A stretch of DNA of 64,000 nucleotides. It comes from Winogradskyella aurantia (lineage in GTDB: Bacteria > Bacteroidota > Bacteroidia > Flavobacteriales > Flavobacteriaceae). The first letter of the stretch is position 1; the number at the start of each line of letters is the position of its first letter. The notes under the pieces are model-generated. The model ran no database searches. It was not told the origin of the DNA and worked only from the letters and a program-made list of their open reading frames with translations. Both the position numbers and the translations under genes were made by a program. The stretch spans positions 62,001 through 126,000 of the forward strand of contig NZ_NGJN01000002.1 of the NCBI RefSeq assembly GCF_002266855.1, in the 5' to 3' direction. Positions 32,902 through 41,992 of this stretch are shown here, in pieces.

Positions 32902-34378
32902 TATCTAGGGCCTTCAAAAATTGTGCTGCATTTTTAAAATGCGTCTCCTTGGTGTCTTGGTTCATTCGATTAAGGTTGCCCAGGAGCATACCTAATCTGG
33001 GATTACTTGAAAAAAAGTCGCTGTGCTTATCCATAAAGGACCAGAATAAGCCATCCCAAGTATCTTGCCAATCCCCTTTGGCATAGTTGCTCATCTTCAT
33101 GATATAGTTACTACTGCTAATGTAGGGTTTGGTAGACATAAGACCACCGTCAGCATATAGACTCATACCGTAAACATTGGGAACCATTACCCAGTCGTAA
33201 GCATCAATAAAAAGTTCCATAAACCATTTGTAGACCTCATCCGGGTCAAATTCGCAGAGCACCATAAAGTTGCCCAATACCATCAAGCGTTCTATATGAT
33301 GTGCATAGCCGGTCTTTATAACTTTAGTAATGACATCATCAACAGGTTGTATACCCGTCGTGCCTGTATAAAAGGACTTCGGGATTTTTCTGGAAAACTG
33401 CCAAAAATTCTTGGTGCGCTCTTCGGTGCCTTTAACCTCATAAACCCCTCTGATAAACTCACGCCAACCTAATATTTGACGAACAAAGCCTTCGGTGGAA
33501 TTAATAGGAACCTTATGTTCCTCAGCATAGGCAATCGCCTTGTCTATCACATCAGAAGGACTAAGGAGTCCGACATTTATCAATGGAGACAATAAACTGT
33601 GATTTAAAAAATGCTCTTCCTTAACGATAGCATCTTCATAGGCGCCAAACTCATGAAAGCGCTGTTCAAGGAAGCCTTGTAACCAGGCTTCAGCAGATGA
33701 AAAATCAATGGGATAGAGCACAAAATCGCTTAACTCACCGTAATGGGAATCAAAATGTTCATTTACATAAGTTTCAGCTTCCTTGTGGTATTCGCTTTTA
33801 TCTGGAAACTGAAGGCTAGGGGGCGTTTTATCCTTTGGATATTTCTTTCGGTTCTCCGTATCGTAAGTCCATTGACCACCCTCAGGCTCGCCAGAAACCA
33901 TCAGTAGGTTTCTGCGCTTTCGTTCCGACTTATAAAAGGAGGTCTGAAAAAATTTCTTTTTAGAAGGTTTAAAAAAGTCATTTAAATCCGCCTTGGTATT
34001 TATAAATAAAGGGTTGTCGTACCACTCTACCTTTACATTTTTTGATGACGCCTTAATCCGCTTTTCCAACCAATTATCAGTGGGATCTGTGATGTGAACG
34101 GTTTCAACACCTTCCTTGGTCAAGTGTGCCAACAGGGATCGAATGTCACTTCGGTCATCGGTAGCTTCTACATAAGTTACTTTTTTTTGCCTCGAGTCTA
34201 GATATTGAGCATAGGCCTTCATGGAAGCCCGATGGAATGCGATTTTTTGTTTGTGAAATTTATAATGTTTAAAGAACAAAAACTCCTCAACAAGATATAT
34301 GACCTCTACCGCATCAAGAGCTGCCGAGGTCTTGAACAATTGATGTGGAAATATTATATGTACATGATGCTGGTCCAT
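32894..34378 (-). CDS. FeS-BCP/PhrB-like photolyase homologue lacking the Fe-S cysteines
   Basis: A 494-aa protein from the ATG at 34378, 2 bp after the upstream stop; a longer frame to 34405 would overlap that gene. It is homologous to deoxyribodipyrimidine photolyase-related proteins (the (6-4) photolyase/CryB group): 'HIIFPHQLF' at the start, '[17 protein letters not shown]', '[16 protein letters not shown]', '[21 protein letters not shown]'. In the family four Cys hold a 4Fe-4S cluster. Here only Cys375 remains; the CxxC and CPF sites read NYAKGDW and DTWDGLFW (residues 431-446), and the loop is about ten residues shorter. FAD-binding residues seem kept. Cluster loss is visible; the effect on function is unknown. 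Confidence 0.9.
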   Translation of the reverse strand: MDQHHVHIIFPHQLFKTSAALDAVEVIYLVEEFLFFKHYKFHKQKIAFHRASMKAYAQYLDSRQKKVTYVEATDDRSDIRSLLAHLTKEGVETVHITDPTDNWLEKRIKASSKNVKVEWYDNPLFINTKADLNDFFKPSKKKFFQTSFYKSERKRRNLLMVSGEPEGGQWTYDTENRKKYPKDKTPPSLQFPDKSEYHKEAETYVNEHFDSHYGELSDFVLYPIDFSSAEAWLQGFLEQRFHEFGAYEDAIVKEEHFLNHSLLSPLINVGLLSPSDVIDKAIAYAEEHKVPINSTEGFVRQILGWREFIRGVYEVKGTEERTKNFWQFSRKIPKSFYTGTTGIQPVDDVITKVIKTGYAHHIERLMVLGNFMVLCEFDPDEVYKWFMELFIDAYDWVMVPNVYGMSLYADGGLMSTKPYISSSNYIMKMSNYAKGDWQDTWDGLFWSFMDKHSDFFSSNPRLGMLLGNLNRMNQDTKETHFKNAAQFLKALDNE

Positions 34379-34380
34379 AC

Positions 34381-35691
34381 TTAAAACAAACTTGGTTGTA
34401 ACCACAAGGCTCTATACTTTCCATTACTGTCATAACGTTCGGCCTGCAGTTTTACATTAAATTTTCGATCTCTTGGGTCATTGCCTACACCAGCGACATA
34501 CATCCAGTTGCCGTAATTGCTATGCACGTCATAATCAATCAATAGTGACTCAAAATAAGCAGCGCCAATGCGCCAATCGAGCTCCAGTTCTTTGGCAAAA
34601 TAGGAGGCCACGTTTTGCCGTCCGCGATTGCTCATCCAACCGGTTTCCTTTAATTCAATCATGTTGGCATTTACAAAATCCGAATGGGTTTCACCATTTA
34701 TCCAATTATCGATTTGATTTTTATCTTGTGACCACTCGTAATCCTTTCGTAAAATACCTTCTAACTTAAATATCTGATTGCCATGCTTCATGGATACATA
34801 TTTGAAATAGTCGCGCCATATCAGTTCAAAAATCAGCCAATAAGTGGATTGGTTTTTGTAGTGTTCCTGTTCAAATTCCTTTACCTTCCAGTAGATGGTT
34901 CTGGGAGAGAGACTACCGTTAGCAAGCCATGGTGAAAACTTGGAACTGTAGTCCACCCCAACCAGGCCATTTCGTGTTTTTTTATAGTAGCCTAATTTCT
35001 TGGTTTGGAAGAAGTAATCGTTCAAACGTTTTAAGCCTTCGGTCTCTCCGCCTTTAAATGGAAAGGCTGAATGTGGAGGCTGTTCAAAATCCTCAAAGCC
35101 TAAATCCTGTAACAACGGCATACTTGTAACCGGATCAATACGGTTAGATTCTGGTCGTTTTGAGCATATAACTTCCTTTCGAATAGGGACGTACTTCTCA
35201 AGTTTCTTTCGGAATACCGTAAAGACCTGTGGTGTTTTTGATATGTCGAAATTGATATCGTCCGGGTGATAAAGTAACTGATTGTATAGTGCATGCCAGT
35301 TGACCTTGGAATTTAAAGTCGACTTCACCTGGTTTTCCATATCTACTTCCTCTTGGGTCCATTCCTTCTGCAAGAAAAGGTCTGTCACTTGGTACTGTTG
35401 GCAAATTTTAGGAACCGTAGTCTCTGGTCTATCGAGGTATATGAAGAGGTCAATATTTAGTTCCAGAAGTTGTGCTTTTAAGTTCCTTAAGGTTTCGAGT
35501 AAAAACTTAGCGCGGTATCTTTCGGTTTTTTTAAATCCGTAGGCCGTCGGTTCAAAATGTCTTGGATCTATACAATAAAGTCCAATTACCCTGGCGCTGG
35601 AGTCGCAAGCCTTATGAAGTACGGCATTGTCTCGCAGGCGCAAGTCGTTTCTAAACCATACTAAATTTATGTTGTTTTCTGTCTTCTGCAT
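34381..35691 (-). CDS. DASH-family cryptochrome
   Basis: A 436-aa photolyase-family protein with DASH features: '[18 protein letters not shown]' at the N-terminus, '[13 protein letters not shown]'-like antenna boundary, '[15 protein letters not shown]'-type segment, and the diagnostic '[16 protein letters not shown]', '[21 protein letters not shown]' and '[21 protein letters not shown]'. DASH cryptochromes bind FAD and MTHF and repair CPDs mainly in single-stranded DNA. Its start lies inside the 3' end of the DUF2256 gene (25-bp overlap), so translation is likely coupled. Confidence 0.95.
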   Translation of the reverse strand: MQKTENNINLVWFRNDLRLRDNAVLHKACDSSARVIGLYCIDPRHFEPTAYGFKKTERYRAKFLLETLRNLKAQLLELNIDLFIYLDRPETTVPKICQQYQVTDLFLQKEWTQEEVDMENQVKSTLNSKVNWHALYNQLLYHPDDINFDISKTPQVFTVFRKKLEKYVPIRKEVICSKRPESNRIDPVTSMPLLQDLGFEDFEQPPHSAFPFKGGETEGLKRLNDYFFQTKKLGYYKKTRNGLVGVDYSSKFSPWLANGSLSPRTIYWKVKEFEQEHYKNQSTYWLIFELIWRDYFKYVSMKHGNQIFKLEGILRKDYEWSQDKNQIDNWINGETHSDFVNANMIELKETGWMSNRGRQNVASYFAKELELDWRIGAAYFESLLIDYDVHSNYGNWMYVAGVGNDPRDRKFNVKLQAERYDSNGKYRALWLQPSLF

Positions 35692-35810
35692 CGTTCACTA
35701 CAATAGATTACGTTGTCCCAATCTTTTGACCATTTTTTGCGCCATGTGAAGGGCCGCCCACAAACGGGACATATCTTTGTGGGTAAGTTCCCTTTTTTAA
35801 CACCTCTCAT
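35667..35810 (-). CDS. DUF2256 family zinc-ribbon microprotein
   Basis: A 47-aa protein with two Cys pairs in a zinc-ribbon arrangement: '[16 protein letters not shown]' (12-27) and '[10 protein letters not shown]' (34-43). DUF2256 genes repeatedly neighbour cryptochromes. The start overlaps the upstream gene's stop as ATGA, and its 3' end overlaps the cryptochrome start by 25 bp, so three genes are locked together by overlaps. Zinc binding is inferred; function unknown. Confidence 0.92.
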   Translation of the reverse strand: MRGVKKGNLPTKICPVCGRPFTWRKKWSKDWDNVIYCSERCRRQKTT

Positions 35811-37228
35811 TGGGGCTCTATCAAGGCATTGATCATTCCTTTAAATACAAAGGCATGAAAAGGCAGTACCATATACCAATACAGTCGCCCCCAAACACCT
35901 TTAGGCCTAAATACAGCCCGTTGGTAGAGCCTGTTTTTCACAATCTTAAACTCGAGCCAAGCTTCACCGGGAAGTTTCATTTCCGCAAAGAGCAATAGGC
36001 GCTTTTCCTCCTTATCAGCAAATAAGACCCGCCAAAAATCTAAGGGGTCGCCCGCCTCTAAATAGGAGTCGTGCGTTCTGCCACGTCTTAGACCCACACC
36101 TCCAAACAATTTGTCGATATAGCCCCTTATTTTCCATAGCTTATTAAAGCTATACCAACCGTTTCTTCCCCCAATACTCCATATGCGGTTTAAGGTGTAG
36201 GCTTCGTCTTTGATTTCGCGGAAGCGAACATCCTTAAAACAGCCGTACTGTGGTAATTCTATGTGCTTTGAGAGCTGGTCCTTAAATACACCGCTACTCA
36301 CAGCGTCCTTCCAACTGGAAACCACCGATTTTTGTTGAATACGTTGGAAAGCGAGTTCTACTGCCGCCTTGTAAGACATTGGGTTTACGTCTATATAGTC
36401 ATTGATATCGCTAGGTTTACCGATAACCTCTACCTTCATGCTGTCCACCAAAGCTTGAGCCAATTGAAACGAGGTAGACGTCACAAAGTATAGCCAATAC
36501 GATGATAGTTTCGGGGTTAAAACGGGTAAGGTGTATATTCGTCGCTTTAGCCCACGAACTTCGGCAAATTGAAGCAGTAATTCTTTATAGGTTAATATCT
36601 CAGGACCATAAATATCATACGCCTTATGGTAAAGTTCTTTTTTGCCGAGAGCCCCAGATAAATAACTCAGTACATCTCTAATACCAATAGGTTGTGTTTT
36701 GGTATTCAACCATTTTGGTGTTACCATAACCGGCAGCTTTTCTACAATGTCCCGGATAATCTCAAATGATGCGCTGCCACTGCCCACAATAATCCCAGCT
36801 CTAAAGGTGGTTAAGGCATAGCTATCGGACTTTAAGGTTTCCTCTACCTGTAATCTCGACTTGAGGTGCTTGGATAATGAATCATCGTTAACAATACCAC
36901 TCAGGTAAATGACCTGTTCGCATCGAGTAGGTTCAATAAGTGTTTTAAAGTTTTGGGCACACTCCTTTTCCAAACGTTCAAAATCATCTGAATCTGTGGA
37001 CATGGAATGGATTAAATAGTAGGCCGCTTCAATATCCTCAGGAATTACAGCCTGTTCGGGCTTTAAAAAATCAACCTTAATGAATGTGCAGGAGGGATGA
37101 TCTTCTATTTCATCAGGAATACGCTCCATATCTCGGACGCAGCATACGAGCTCATGCTCCTCTTCGAGTAGCTGAAGGGCTAGTCGCTTGGCTATATAGC
37201 CAGTAGTTCCTGTGATTAAGATTTTCAT
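35807..37228 (-). CDS. NAD(P)-binding SDR-type protein with C-terminal DUF2867
   Basis: A 473-aa protein. The N-terminal Rossmann domain has '[19 protein letters not shown]' and an NmrA/complex-I-like reading ('[22 protein letters not shown]', '[20 protein letters not shown]'). From about residue 320 the DUF2867 domain carries '[23 protein letters not shown]', '[20 protein letters not shown]' and '[21 protein letters not shown]'. The final hydrophobic stretch may touch the membrane. It shares a single base with the flavin reductase gene stop (TAATG). Such proteins are common in photolyase operons; the substrate is unknown. Confidence 0.92.
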   Translation of the reverse strand: MKILITGTTGYIAKRLALQLLEEEHELVCCVRDMERIPDEIEDHPSCTFIKVDFLKPEQAVIPEDIEAAYYLIHSMSTDSDDFERLEKECAQNFKTLIEPTRCEQVIYLSGIVNDDSLSKHLKSRLQVEETLKSDSYALTTFRAGIIVGSGSASFEIIRDIVEKLPVMVTPKWLNTKTQPIGIRDVLSYLSGALGKKELYHKAYDIYGPEILTYKELLLQFAEVRGLKRRIYTLPVLTPKLSSYWLYFVTSTSFQLAQALVDSMKVEVIGKPSDINDYIDVNPMSYKAAVELAFQRIQQKSVVSSWKDAVSSGVFKDQLSKHIELPQYGCFKDVRFREIKDEAYTLNRIWSIGGRNGWYSFNKLWKIRGYIDKLFGGVGLRRGRTHDSYLEAGDPLDFWRVLFADKEEKRLLLFAEMKLPGEAWLEFKIVKNRLYQRAVFRPKGVWGRLYWYMVLPFHAFVFKGMINALIEPQ

Positions 37229-37866
37229 TAGCCATTATCCTTTATAAATTGAGGCTTTGGCCGTTGGTATTCTAGTCTTGCTTTTAACTCCGGAACGGCA
37301 TAGCCATCAAGTCCGTTAATTGTAGCGACTTGCCCTTTGGACAGATTGATAAAGCCATCTTTCTCCAATAAACTATCTGGAACAAATAGTTTTTCTATTC
37401 TGCCAATGAGCAAAATAGTATTATTCGCTTTTATGGGATATTCTTCCACGTAGGACATAGCCATTTGTACAGGACAATCCTTAACAAAGGGTGCACTACA
37501 ACCCTCTTTGTATTCCTCCTCAAGTTGTGTGACATTAAACTCTGAAATGCCCTTATCGTATTTAGCTGAGGTGTGGTGCGCGTCTTCCAGTATATTATTA
37601 TGGATATGATTTATGGTGTATTGTCCCGTAGCCTTTATATTGTCATAGGTATTTCTAATTACCGTCGTTGGTCTTAAAAAGAAGCCAAGGAGACCTGGAT
37701 TTGAGCCCAAATGCGTGATAGAACTAAAAACAGCAACATTACTTATACCGTCAGAACACTTAGTCCCAATAAGGTTTGCCGATTTGTAGCCACTACAACT
37801 GTTTATTAAGTTGATGCGGTACAAGTGATGCATCTGGTCAATATCCTTACGACTAAATTCTGCCAT
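37228..37866 (-). CDS. Flavin reductase family protein (FMN-binding split barrel)
   Basis: A 212-aa protein with the split-barrel features 'ANLIGTKCSDGISNVAVFSSITHLGSNPGLLGFFLRP' (about 29-65), 'RNTYDNIKATGQYTINHI' and 'LIGRIEKLFV'. Members bind FMN and reduce flavin or use it as cofactor. In a cryptochrome/photolyase operon it could keep flavin reduced. It starts 1 bp before the next gene's end; the order is tight throughout. Substrate and partner are inferred only. Confidence 0.88.
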   Translation of the reverse strand: MAEFSRKDIDQMHHLYRINLINSCSGYKSANLIGTKCSDGISNVAVFSSITHLGSNPGLLGFFLRPTTVIRNTYDNIKATGQYTINHIHNNILEDAHHTSAKYDKGISEFNVTQLEEEYKEGCSAPFVKDCPVQMAMSYVEEYPIKANNTILLIGRIEKLFVPDSLLEKDGFINLSKGQVATINGLDGYAVPELKARLEYQRPKPQFIKDNG

Positions 37867-39177
37867 TTATAGGTTTATAAAATTGTTGATTTTAACATTC
37901 TCAGCTTTCAAATCGAACATGAGATTGTAAAGCCCAAAGAAGGTTCTATTGATATATATAAAATGCTTTGATCCTCTATTACCGTTCATATTGCGAAGCT
38001 CTGTACTTTTAGAGTAGCGTTGACCCATTTCTGACACTTGATTGAAAAATGCTGGATCTGAAAAATCAAAGGTATCATGGTGAAAGGGCTGGGTAAACAA
38101 ACTCAACAAATCGTGGAACATAGTGCTGAAAAAAGCTATTTCCTCTTTAGAATCGTCTGGTCTTAAAATCTCCAACTCGTATAATTTTTTGGTAAAAAAT
38201 TCTGGATTTTCAAGACTTTCCTTCTTAGCCAATTCGAAATAGGGGACGTAGAACTCTTCAGGAATGGCTTTCATACAGCCGAAATCCAAAGCGATTAACT
38301 CACCATCTTCCGATATTAAAAAATTTCCAGGATGTGGATCGGCATGAACCTTTTTTAATTTATGTATTTGGAACATGTAGAAATCCCAAAGCGCTTGCCC
38401 CAAAGTATTAGACCTATCCTGATCGGTATTATGCGCTACAAATTCTGAAAGATGTTCCCCTTTCATGTAGTCCATGGTAATAATACGTTCCGAGGATAAT
38501 TCCTCGTAATACTGAGGAAATTTTAAATTTGGGATGTGTTTGCAAGCCTCTACAACCGCTTTACTTTGTTCTACTTCAAGGATGTAATTTGTTTCTTCGG
38601 TCAATTTGTTTTCAACTTCCTTGAAATATTTATCGGAATCCTTTCCTTTAATATTAAACATCTTAATGGCAATGGGCTTTACCAAGGCCAAATCTGATGC
38701 AATACTTTCTGCAACCCCAGGGTATTGAATTTTCACAGCAAATTTTTTCCCATCTTTACTTGCAAGGTGGACCTGACCAATACTGGCAGCGTTTACTGAG
38801 GTTGCATTGAAAGTATCAAAAAGGTCTTCGGGATTTTTCCCAAAATATTTTTTAAATGTTTTTATGACTAGTGGTGGTGATAACGGTGGCACCGAGAATT
38901 GAGAGAGTGAAAATTTCTCTACATAAGCCTGCGGCAGAATACTTTTCTCCATACTAAGCATTTGAGCAACCTTGAGTGCACTACCTTTTAATTGCTTTAA
39001 GCTGTCGTAAATATCCTCAGCATTGTTTTGATTAAGGCGTTCCTTGGCATCATCCTTGGAATTAACCATTTTATCACCGTAATACTTAAGGTAGTTTACA
39101 CCAACCTTGGCACCAGTGGATACGAGCTTGCTCGCTCGTGATATTTTAGTAATAGGTATACTGTCTATGCTTTTCAT
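37867..39177 (-). CDS. ABC1/AarF/UbiB family kinase-like protein
   Basis: A 436-aa protein with the ABC1 atypical-kinase signature: 'LKGSALKVAQMLSME' (KxGQ-like, about 45-58), the ATP lysine in 'KKFAVKIQYPG', and 'KVHADPHPGNFLISEDGELIALDFGCMK' with the catalytic Asp residues (around 280-305). The family is tied to ubiquinone/menaquinone and tocopherol metabolism and to stress; in photosynthetic organisms members respond to light. It directly follows the TetR-like gene (stop and start adjacent) and precedes the flavin reductase gene. Confidence 0.92.
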   Translation of the reverse strand: MKSIDSIPITKISRASKLVSTGAKVGVNYLKYYGDKMVNSKDDAKERLNQNNAEDIYDSLKQLKGSALKVAQMLSMEKSILPQAYVEKFSLSQFSVPPLSPPLVIKTFKKYFGKNPEDLFDTFNATSVNAASIGQVHLASKDGKKFAVKIQYPGVAESIASDLALVKPIAIKMFNIKGKDSDKYFKEVENKLTEETNYILEVEQSKAVVEACKHIPNLKFPQYYEELSSERIITMDYMKGEHLSEFVAHNTDQDRSNTLGQALWDFYMFQIHKLKKVHADPHPGNFLISEDGELIALDFGCMKAIPEEFYVPYFELAKKESLENPEFFTKKLYELEILRPDDSKEEIAFFSTMFHDLLSLFTQPFHHDTFDFSDPAFFNQVSEMGQRYSKSTELRNMNGNRGSKHFIYINRTFFGLYNLMFDLKAENVKINNFINL

Positions 39178-39834
39178 CTAAGTCATTTGCACTTTTTCCT
39201 TGAACAAAAATTTGCCAAAGTCCACTATGCTTTTTAGCGGTGTTACGTCAATTAAATCAAAACTAGCCTGAACTGATTTTTCTATAAATATATCTGTCTT
39301 TTCAAAAGAAGGGGAGGTGTCGTCTAGCCAAAATTTCATGGTAACTAATAATTGAAACCATGCGGATTCCTTTAGACTTCTGTTTTGAATTTTTGTAAGT
39401 TGCTCTTGGTTTAGGTCAATGGTTTTGATACCCAATTGTTCTATATAGTTGGTAAAACTCTTCTTAAGATGCGAGAGTAGTTTTAATGATTTCATCGAAT
39501 TCTTGTGACTGTCTAAGGCATGTACCACATAACTTCTGTTCGCCGTAAGATTTTCAAAAAACGTATAGTAAAAGCTGAGTAATTTATTGCGTGCATCGAA
39601 CGACTGATATTCTTCACTCTTATCTAGCGCCGTATGTGTGTTGTCAAAAAAGACCTTAAAAATAGATTGTTCTAATACGTCGAAAGAACCAAAAAACTCA
39701 TAGAATTTCGATTCGTCAAAATTGTTGTCCTTTGCAAAAGCATATACGGATTTTGGTTTATGATCGTGCATTAGCACGTAATCCATGTAGAATCCTATAA
39801 GGTCTGATTGTGAGATTGATTTTTTCTTTGCCAT
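39178..39834 (-). CDS. TetR-like protein heading the eight-gene light-stress operon
   Basis: A 218-aa mostly helical protein. Residues about 10-60 look like a TetR-type HTH ('VYAFAKDNNFDESKFYEFFGSFDVLEQSIFKVFFDNT' over 37 residues), although with fewer basic residues than usual; the rest forms a ligand-domain-like helical bundle. It is the first gene behind operator copy B (39865-39894), a normal arrangement for an autoregulator, and so is a candidate for the factor binding the shared operator. Its true DNA-binding ability is not shown by sequence alone. It is tightly followed by the ABC1 kinase gene. Confidence 0.78.
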   Translation of the reverse strand: MAKKKSISQSDLIGFYMDYVLMHDHKPKSVYAFAKDNNFDESKFYEFFGSFDVLEQSIFKVFFDNTHTALDKSEEYQSFDARNKLLSFYYTFFENLTANRSYVVHALDSHKNSMKSLKLLSHLKKSFTNYIEQLGIKTIDLNQEQLTKIQNRSLKESAWFQLLVTMKFWLDDTSPSFEKTDIFIEKSVQASFDLIDVTPLKSIVDFGKFLFKEKVQMT

Positions 39835-39852
39835 TGGATTGATTTTATACTG

Positions 39853-39894
39853 TAAAGATAATAATGTTTAATCATTTTGATATAAGGTTAAACA
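39853..39894 (-). promoter_or_regulatory. Shared light-regulon operator, copy B, with -7-like box
   Basis: TGTTTAAT (39865-39872), 14-bp spacer, GTTAAACA (39887-39894). TATCTTTA on - (39853-39860) lies 4 bp away, the same spacing as at copy A. The arms are identical to those of copy C upstream of proteorhodopsin. Confidence 0.78.
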
Positions 39895-40107
39895 AAATTT
39901 AACAAGACTATATGAGATGTCGCTAAGTTGGGCTTCAGATTCCTGTTAATTAAGTGAAACCAAGCTGAACATTTAATTGTCTTCGTGCATTTTAGAGGAC
40001 GCTGTTCTAAGTTGGACCTTTATCATTTTAAGGATTTATTAACAGATTTCGGTCCCTCGAAGTTGTAATTTTAACGCATTGAAACTAACAACTTAAACAC
40101 GCTTAAA

Positions 40108-40953
40108 ATGAAAAAACTAATACTGTTTGCATTTGCATTGACGCTTATATTCTCTGTAAATGCACAAATTGAAACGCCTCAACCAAGTCCGTTTAGTAAG
40201 GTAGAACAAAAAGTTGGTTTAACTGACGTTACCTTGGAATATTCTCGGCCAAGTATGAAAGGCAGAACTATTTTTGGGGATTTGGTCCCTTATGGTAAAT
40301 TATGGCGCCTAGGTGCAAACAAAAATACCATGATTTCTTTCAGTGATGATGTCACAATTGATGGCCAAACACTAAAGGCAGGCTCTTACGCTATATTTGC
40401 GACACCAAATGCGACTTCATGGGATGTAGTATTTTATTCAGATACCAACAATTGGGGAACTCCTGCAAAATGGGATGACGCGAAAGTAGCTGCAAAAACA
40501 ACGGTTGAAACGGCGGAGATGCCTATGAACGTTGAGACCTTTACCATCATGTTTGGAAACTTAACGAGTAATTCGGCCGATCTTGGATTTATCTGGGAAA
40601 ATACTTATGCTGCAGTAAATCTTGAGGTGCCAACAGATGACATCGTTTCTGCGTCAATCGAGAAAACCATGGCGGGTCCGGCTGCTGCAGATTATTATAA
40701 TGCTGCTGTATATTACTCTACAGAAGGGAAGGATTTAAAAAAGGCAGAGGAGTGGATGAACAAGGCTATGTCCATGATTGAAAAACCAGGATTTTGGCAG
40801 TTGAGACAACAGTCCTTGATTTATGCTAAAATGGGAGACAAGAAAAAGGCCATAGAAATAGCCAAACAATCTCTTGAGGGTGCTAAAGCTGCAGGTAATG
40901 CGGACTACATAAAAATGAATACAGAGTCCCTAAAGGAATGGGGGGCCATGTAA
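40108..40953 (+). CDS. DUF2911 family exported protein
   Basis: A 281-aa protein with a signal peptide (cleavage near residue 19, after VNAQ). The DUF2911 domain follows: 'VGLTDVTLEYSRPSMKGRTIFG' split over residues 34-55, 'VPYGKLWRLGANKNTMI' and 'LKAGSYAIFATPNATSWDVVFY'. Residues about 195-275 look like TPR-type helices ('DYYNAAVYYS', 'AEEWMNKAMSMI', 'KKAIEIAKQSLEGAKAAG'). Probably periplasmic. Function unknown. It ends before a strong bidirectional terminator. Confidence 0.9.
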   Translation: MKKLILFAFALTLIFSVNAQIETPQPSPFSKVEQKVGLTDVTLEYSRPSMKGRTIFGDLVPYGKLWRLGANKNTMISFSDDVTIDGQTLKAGSYAIFATPNATSWDVVFYSDTNNWGTPAKWDDAKVAAKTTVETAEMPMNVETFTIMFGNLTSNSADLGFIWENTYAAVNLEVPTDDIVSASIEKTMAGPAAADYYNAAVYYSTEGKDLKKAEEWMNKAMSMIEKPGFWQLRQQSLIYAKMGDKKKAIEIAKQSLEGAKAAGNADYIKMNTESLKEWGAM

Positions 40954-40980
40954 ACTCCCTTATGCTTTAATATATTGTTT

Positions 40981-41014
40981 AAAAAACACGACTCCTCAAG
41001 AGTCGTGTTTTTTT
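40981..41014. terminator. Bidirectional terminator between convergent genes
   Basis: Stem ACACGACTC/GAGTCGTGT (40986-40994 with 41000-41008) with A and T runs outside. The T run overlaps the stop of the Gfo/Idh gene. Confidence 0.88.
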
Positions 41015-41990
41015 AGGTATAATCCAGTCCTATTTTGGCTCTGACCTTATCTAATATATGGATGAGTTGCCTACTGGTTTCAAAGGGCATAATGGGACTT
41101 TCCGTTTTGCCTTGTCGCAATAAGGTATTGAAATGTTCAATTTCGTAGTTGTAACCGAATCGCGTACAGTTAAAATCCTTGGTTTTATAATCCCCATTAC
41201 CTGATATTAGAGTTACGGTAGTCGGTTGGTGGAAGCGTCCATTCATCTTAATTAGGCCACGCTCACAATGGAAAATTGCCTCAGTTTTTGTCTCTTCTAA
41301 AAAGGTACTTTTAAGAATAGCCTGTGCATCATCGTAATTGAATTCCATGGTGCAGGTAGCATCAGTACCATTAGGGAAATACGTAGCCTCTGCGGTTATG
41401 GATTTTGGAACTCCAAGGGTTGAAAGGGCCGCAAAGACAGGATAAATACCAATATCCAAAAGACTGCCTCCCCCAAGTGATTTTTTAAATACTCTGGACG
41501 TTTCGTCATATTCTGGATTAAACCCAAAGTCGGCTTCAAGTTTAAGGACTTTTCCAAAATGGCCATTTTTTACAAGATTTAGGACATATTGAAAATGAGG
41601 TAGGAACATGGTCCACATCGCTTCCATCAATAAGGTGTTGTTGGCTTTTGAACCCTCAATCATAGCGTCAACCTCCTCCAGGTTCATAGCAAATGGTTTT
41701 TCACAGAGCACCGCCTTGTGTTGGGCTAAGGCCAGTAAACTATGCGGTTTATGAAAGCTGTGTGGTGTGGCGATATAAATTGCATCAATTCCGCTATCAT
41801 CTACTAAGGCTTCGTAAGAGCCGTAAGCTTTTTGTGCCTTGTGTGTAAGCGCAAATTGTTTGGCCTTTTCCAAATCTCTTGAGGCAATAGCCAGCAGTTG
41901 GCAATTAGAAACACTATTGAGGTCTTCAGCGAACTTAGCGGCAATTCGTCCAGCACCTATAATACCCCAATTGATAGTTTTAGCACTCAA
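41013..41990 (-). CDS. Gfo/Idh/MocA family oxidoreductase
   Basis: About 325 aa from the TTG at 41990, two bases past the upstream stop; the frame extends 96 bp into that gene without similarity. N-terminal 'INWGIIGAGRIAAKFAEDL' is the NAD(P) site, 'EKPFAMNLEEVDAM' carries the catalytic-type Lys, and 'GGGSLLDIGIYPVFAALSTLG' matches the dimerisation/substrate domain. The closest type is trans-1,2-dihydrobenzene-1,2-diol dehydrogenase-like; the real sugar or polyol substrate is unknown. It probably forms one operon with the SSS transporter. Confidence 0.9.
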   Translation of the reverse strand: MSAKTINWGIIGAGRIAAKFAEDLNSVSNCQLLAIASRDLEKAKQFALTHKAQKAYGSYEALVDDSGIDAIYIATPHSFHKPHSLLALAQHKAVLCEKPFAMNLEEVDAMIEGSKANNTLLMEAMWTMFLPHFQYVLNLVKNGHFGKVLKLEADFGFNPEYDETSRVFKKSLGGGSLLDIGIYPVFAALSTLGVPKSITAEATYFPNGTDATCTMEFNYDDAQAILKSTFLEETKTEAIFHCERGLIKMNGRFHQPTTVTLISGNGDYKTKDFNCTRFGYNYEIEHFNTLLRQGKTESPIMPFETSRQLIHILDKVRAKIGLDYT

Positions 41991-41992
41991 GA

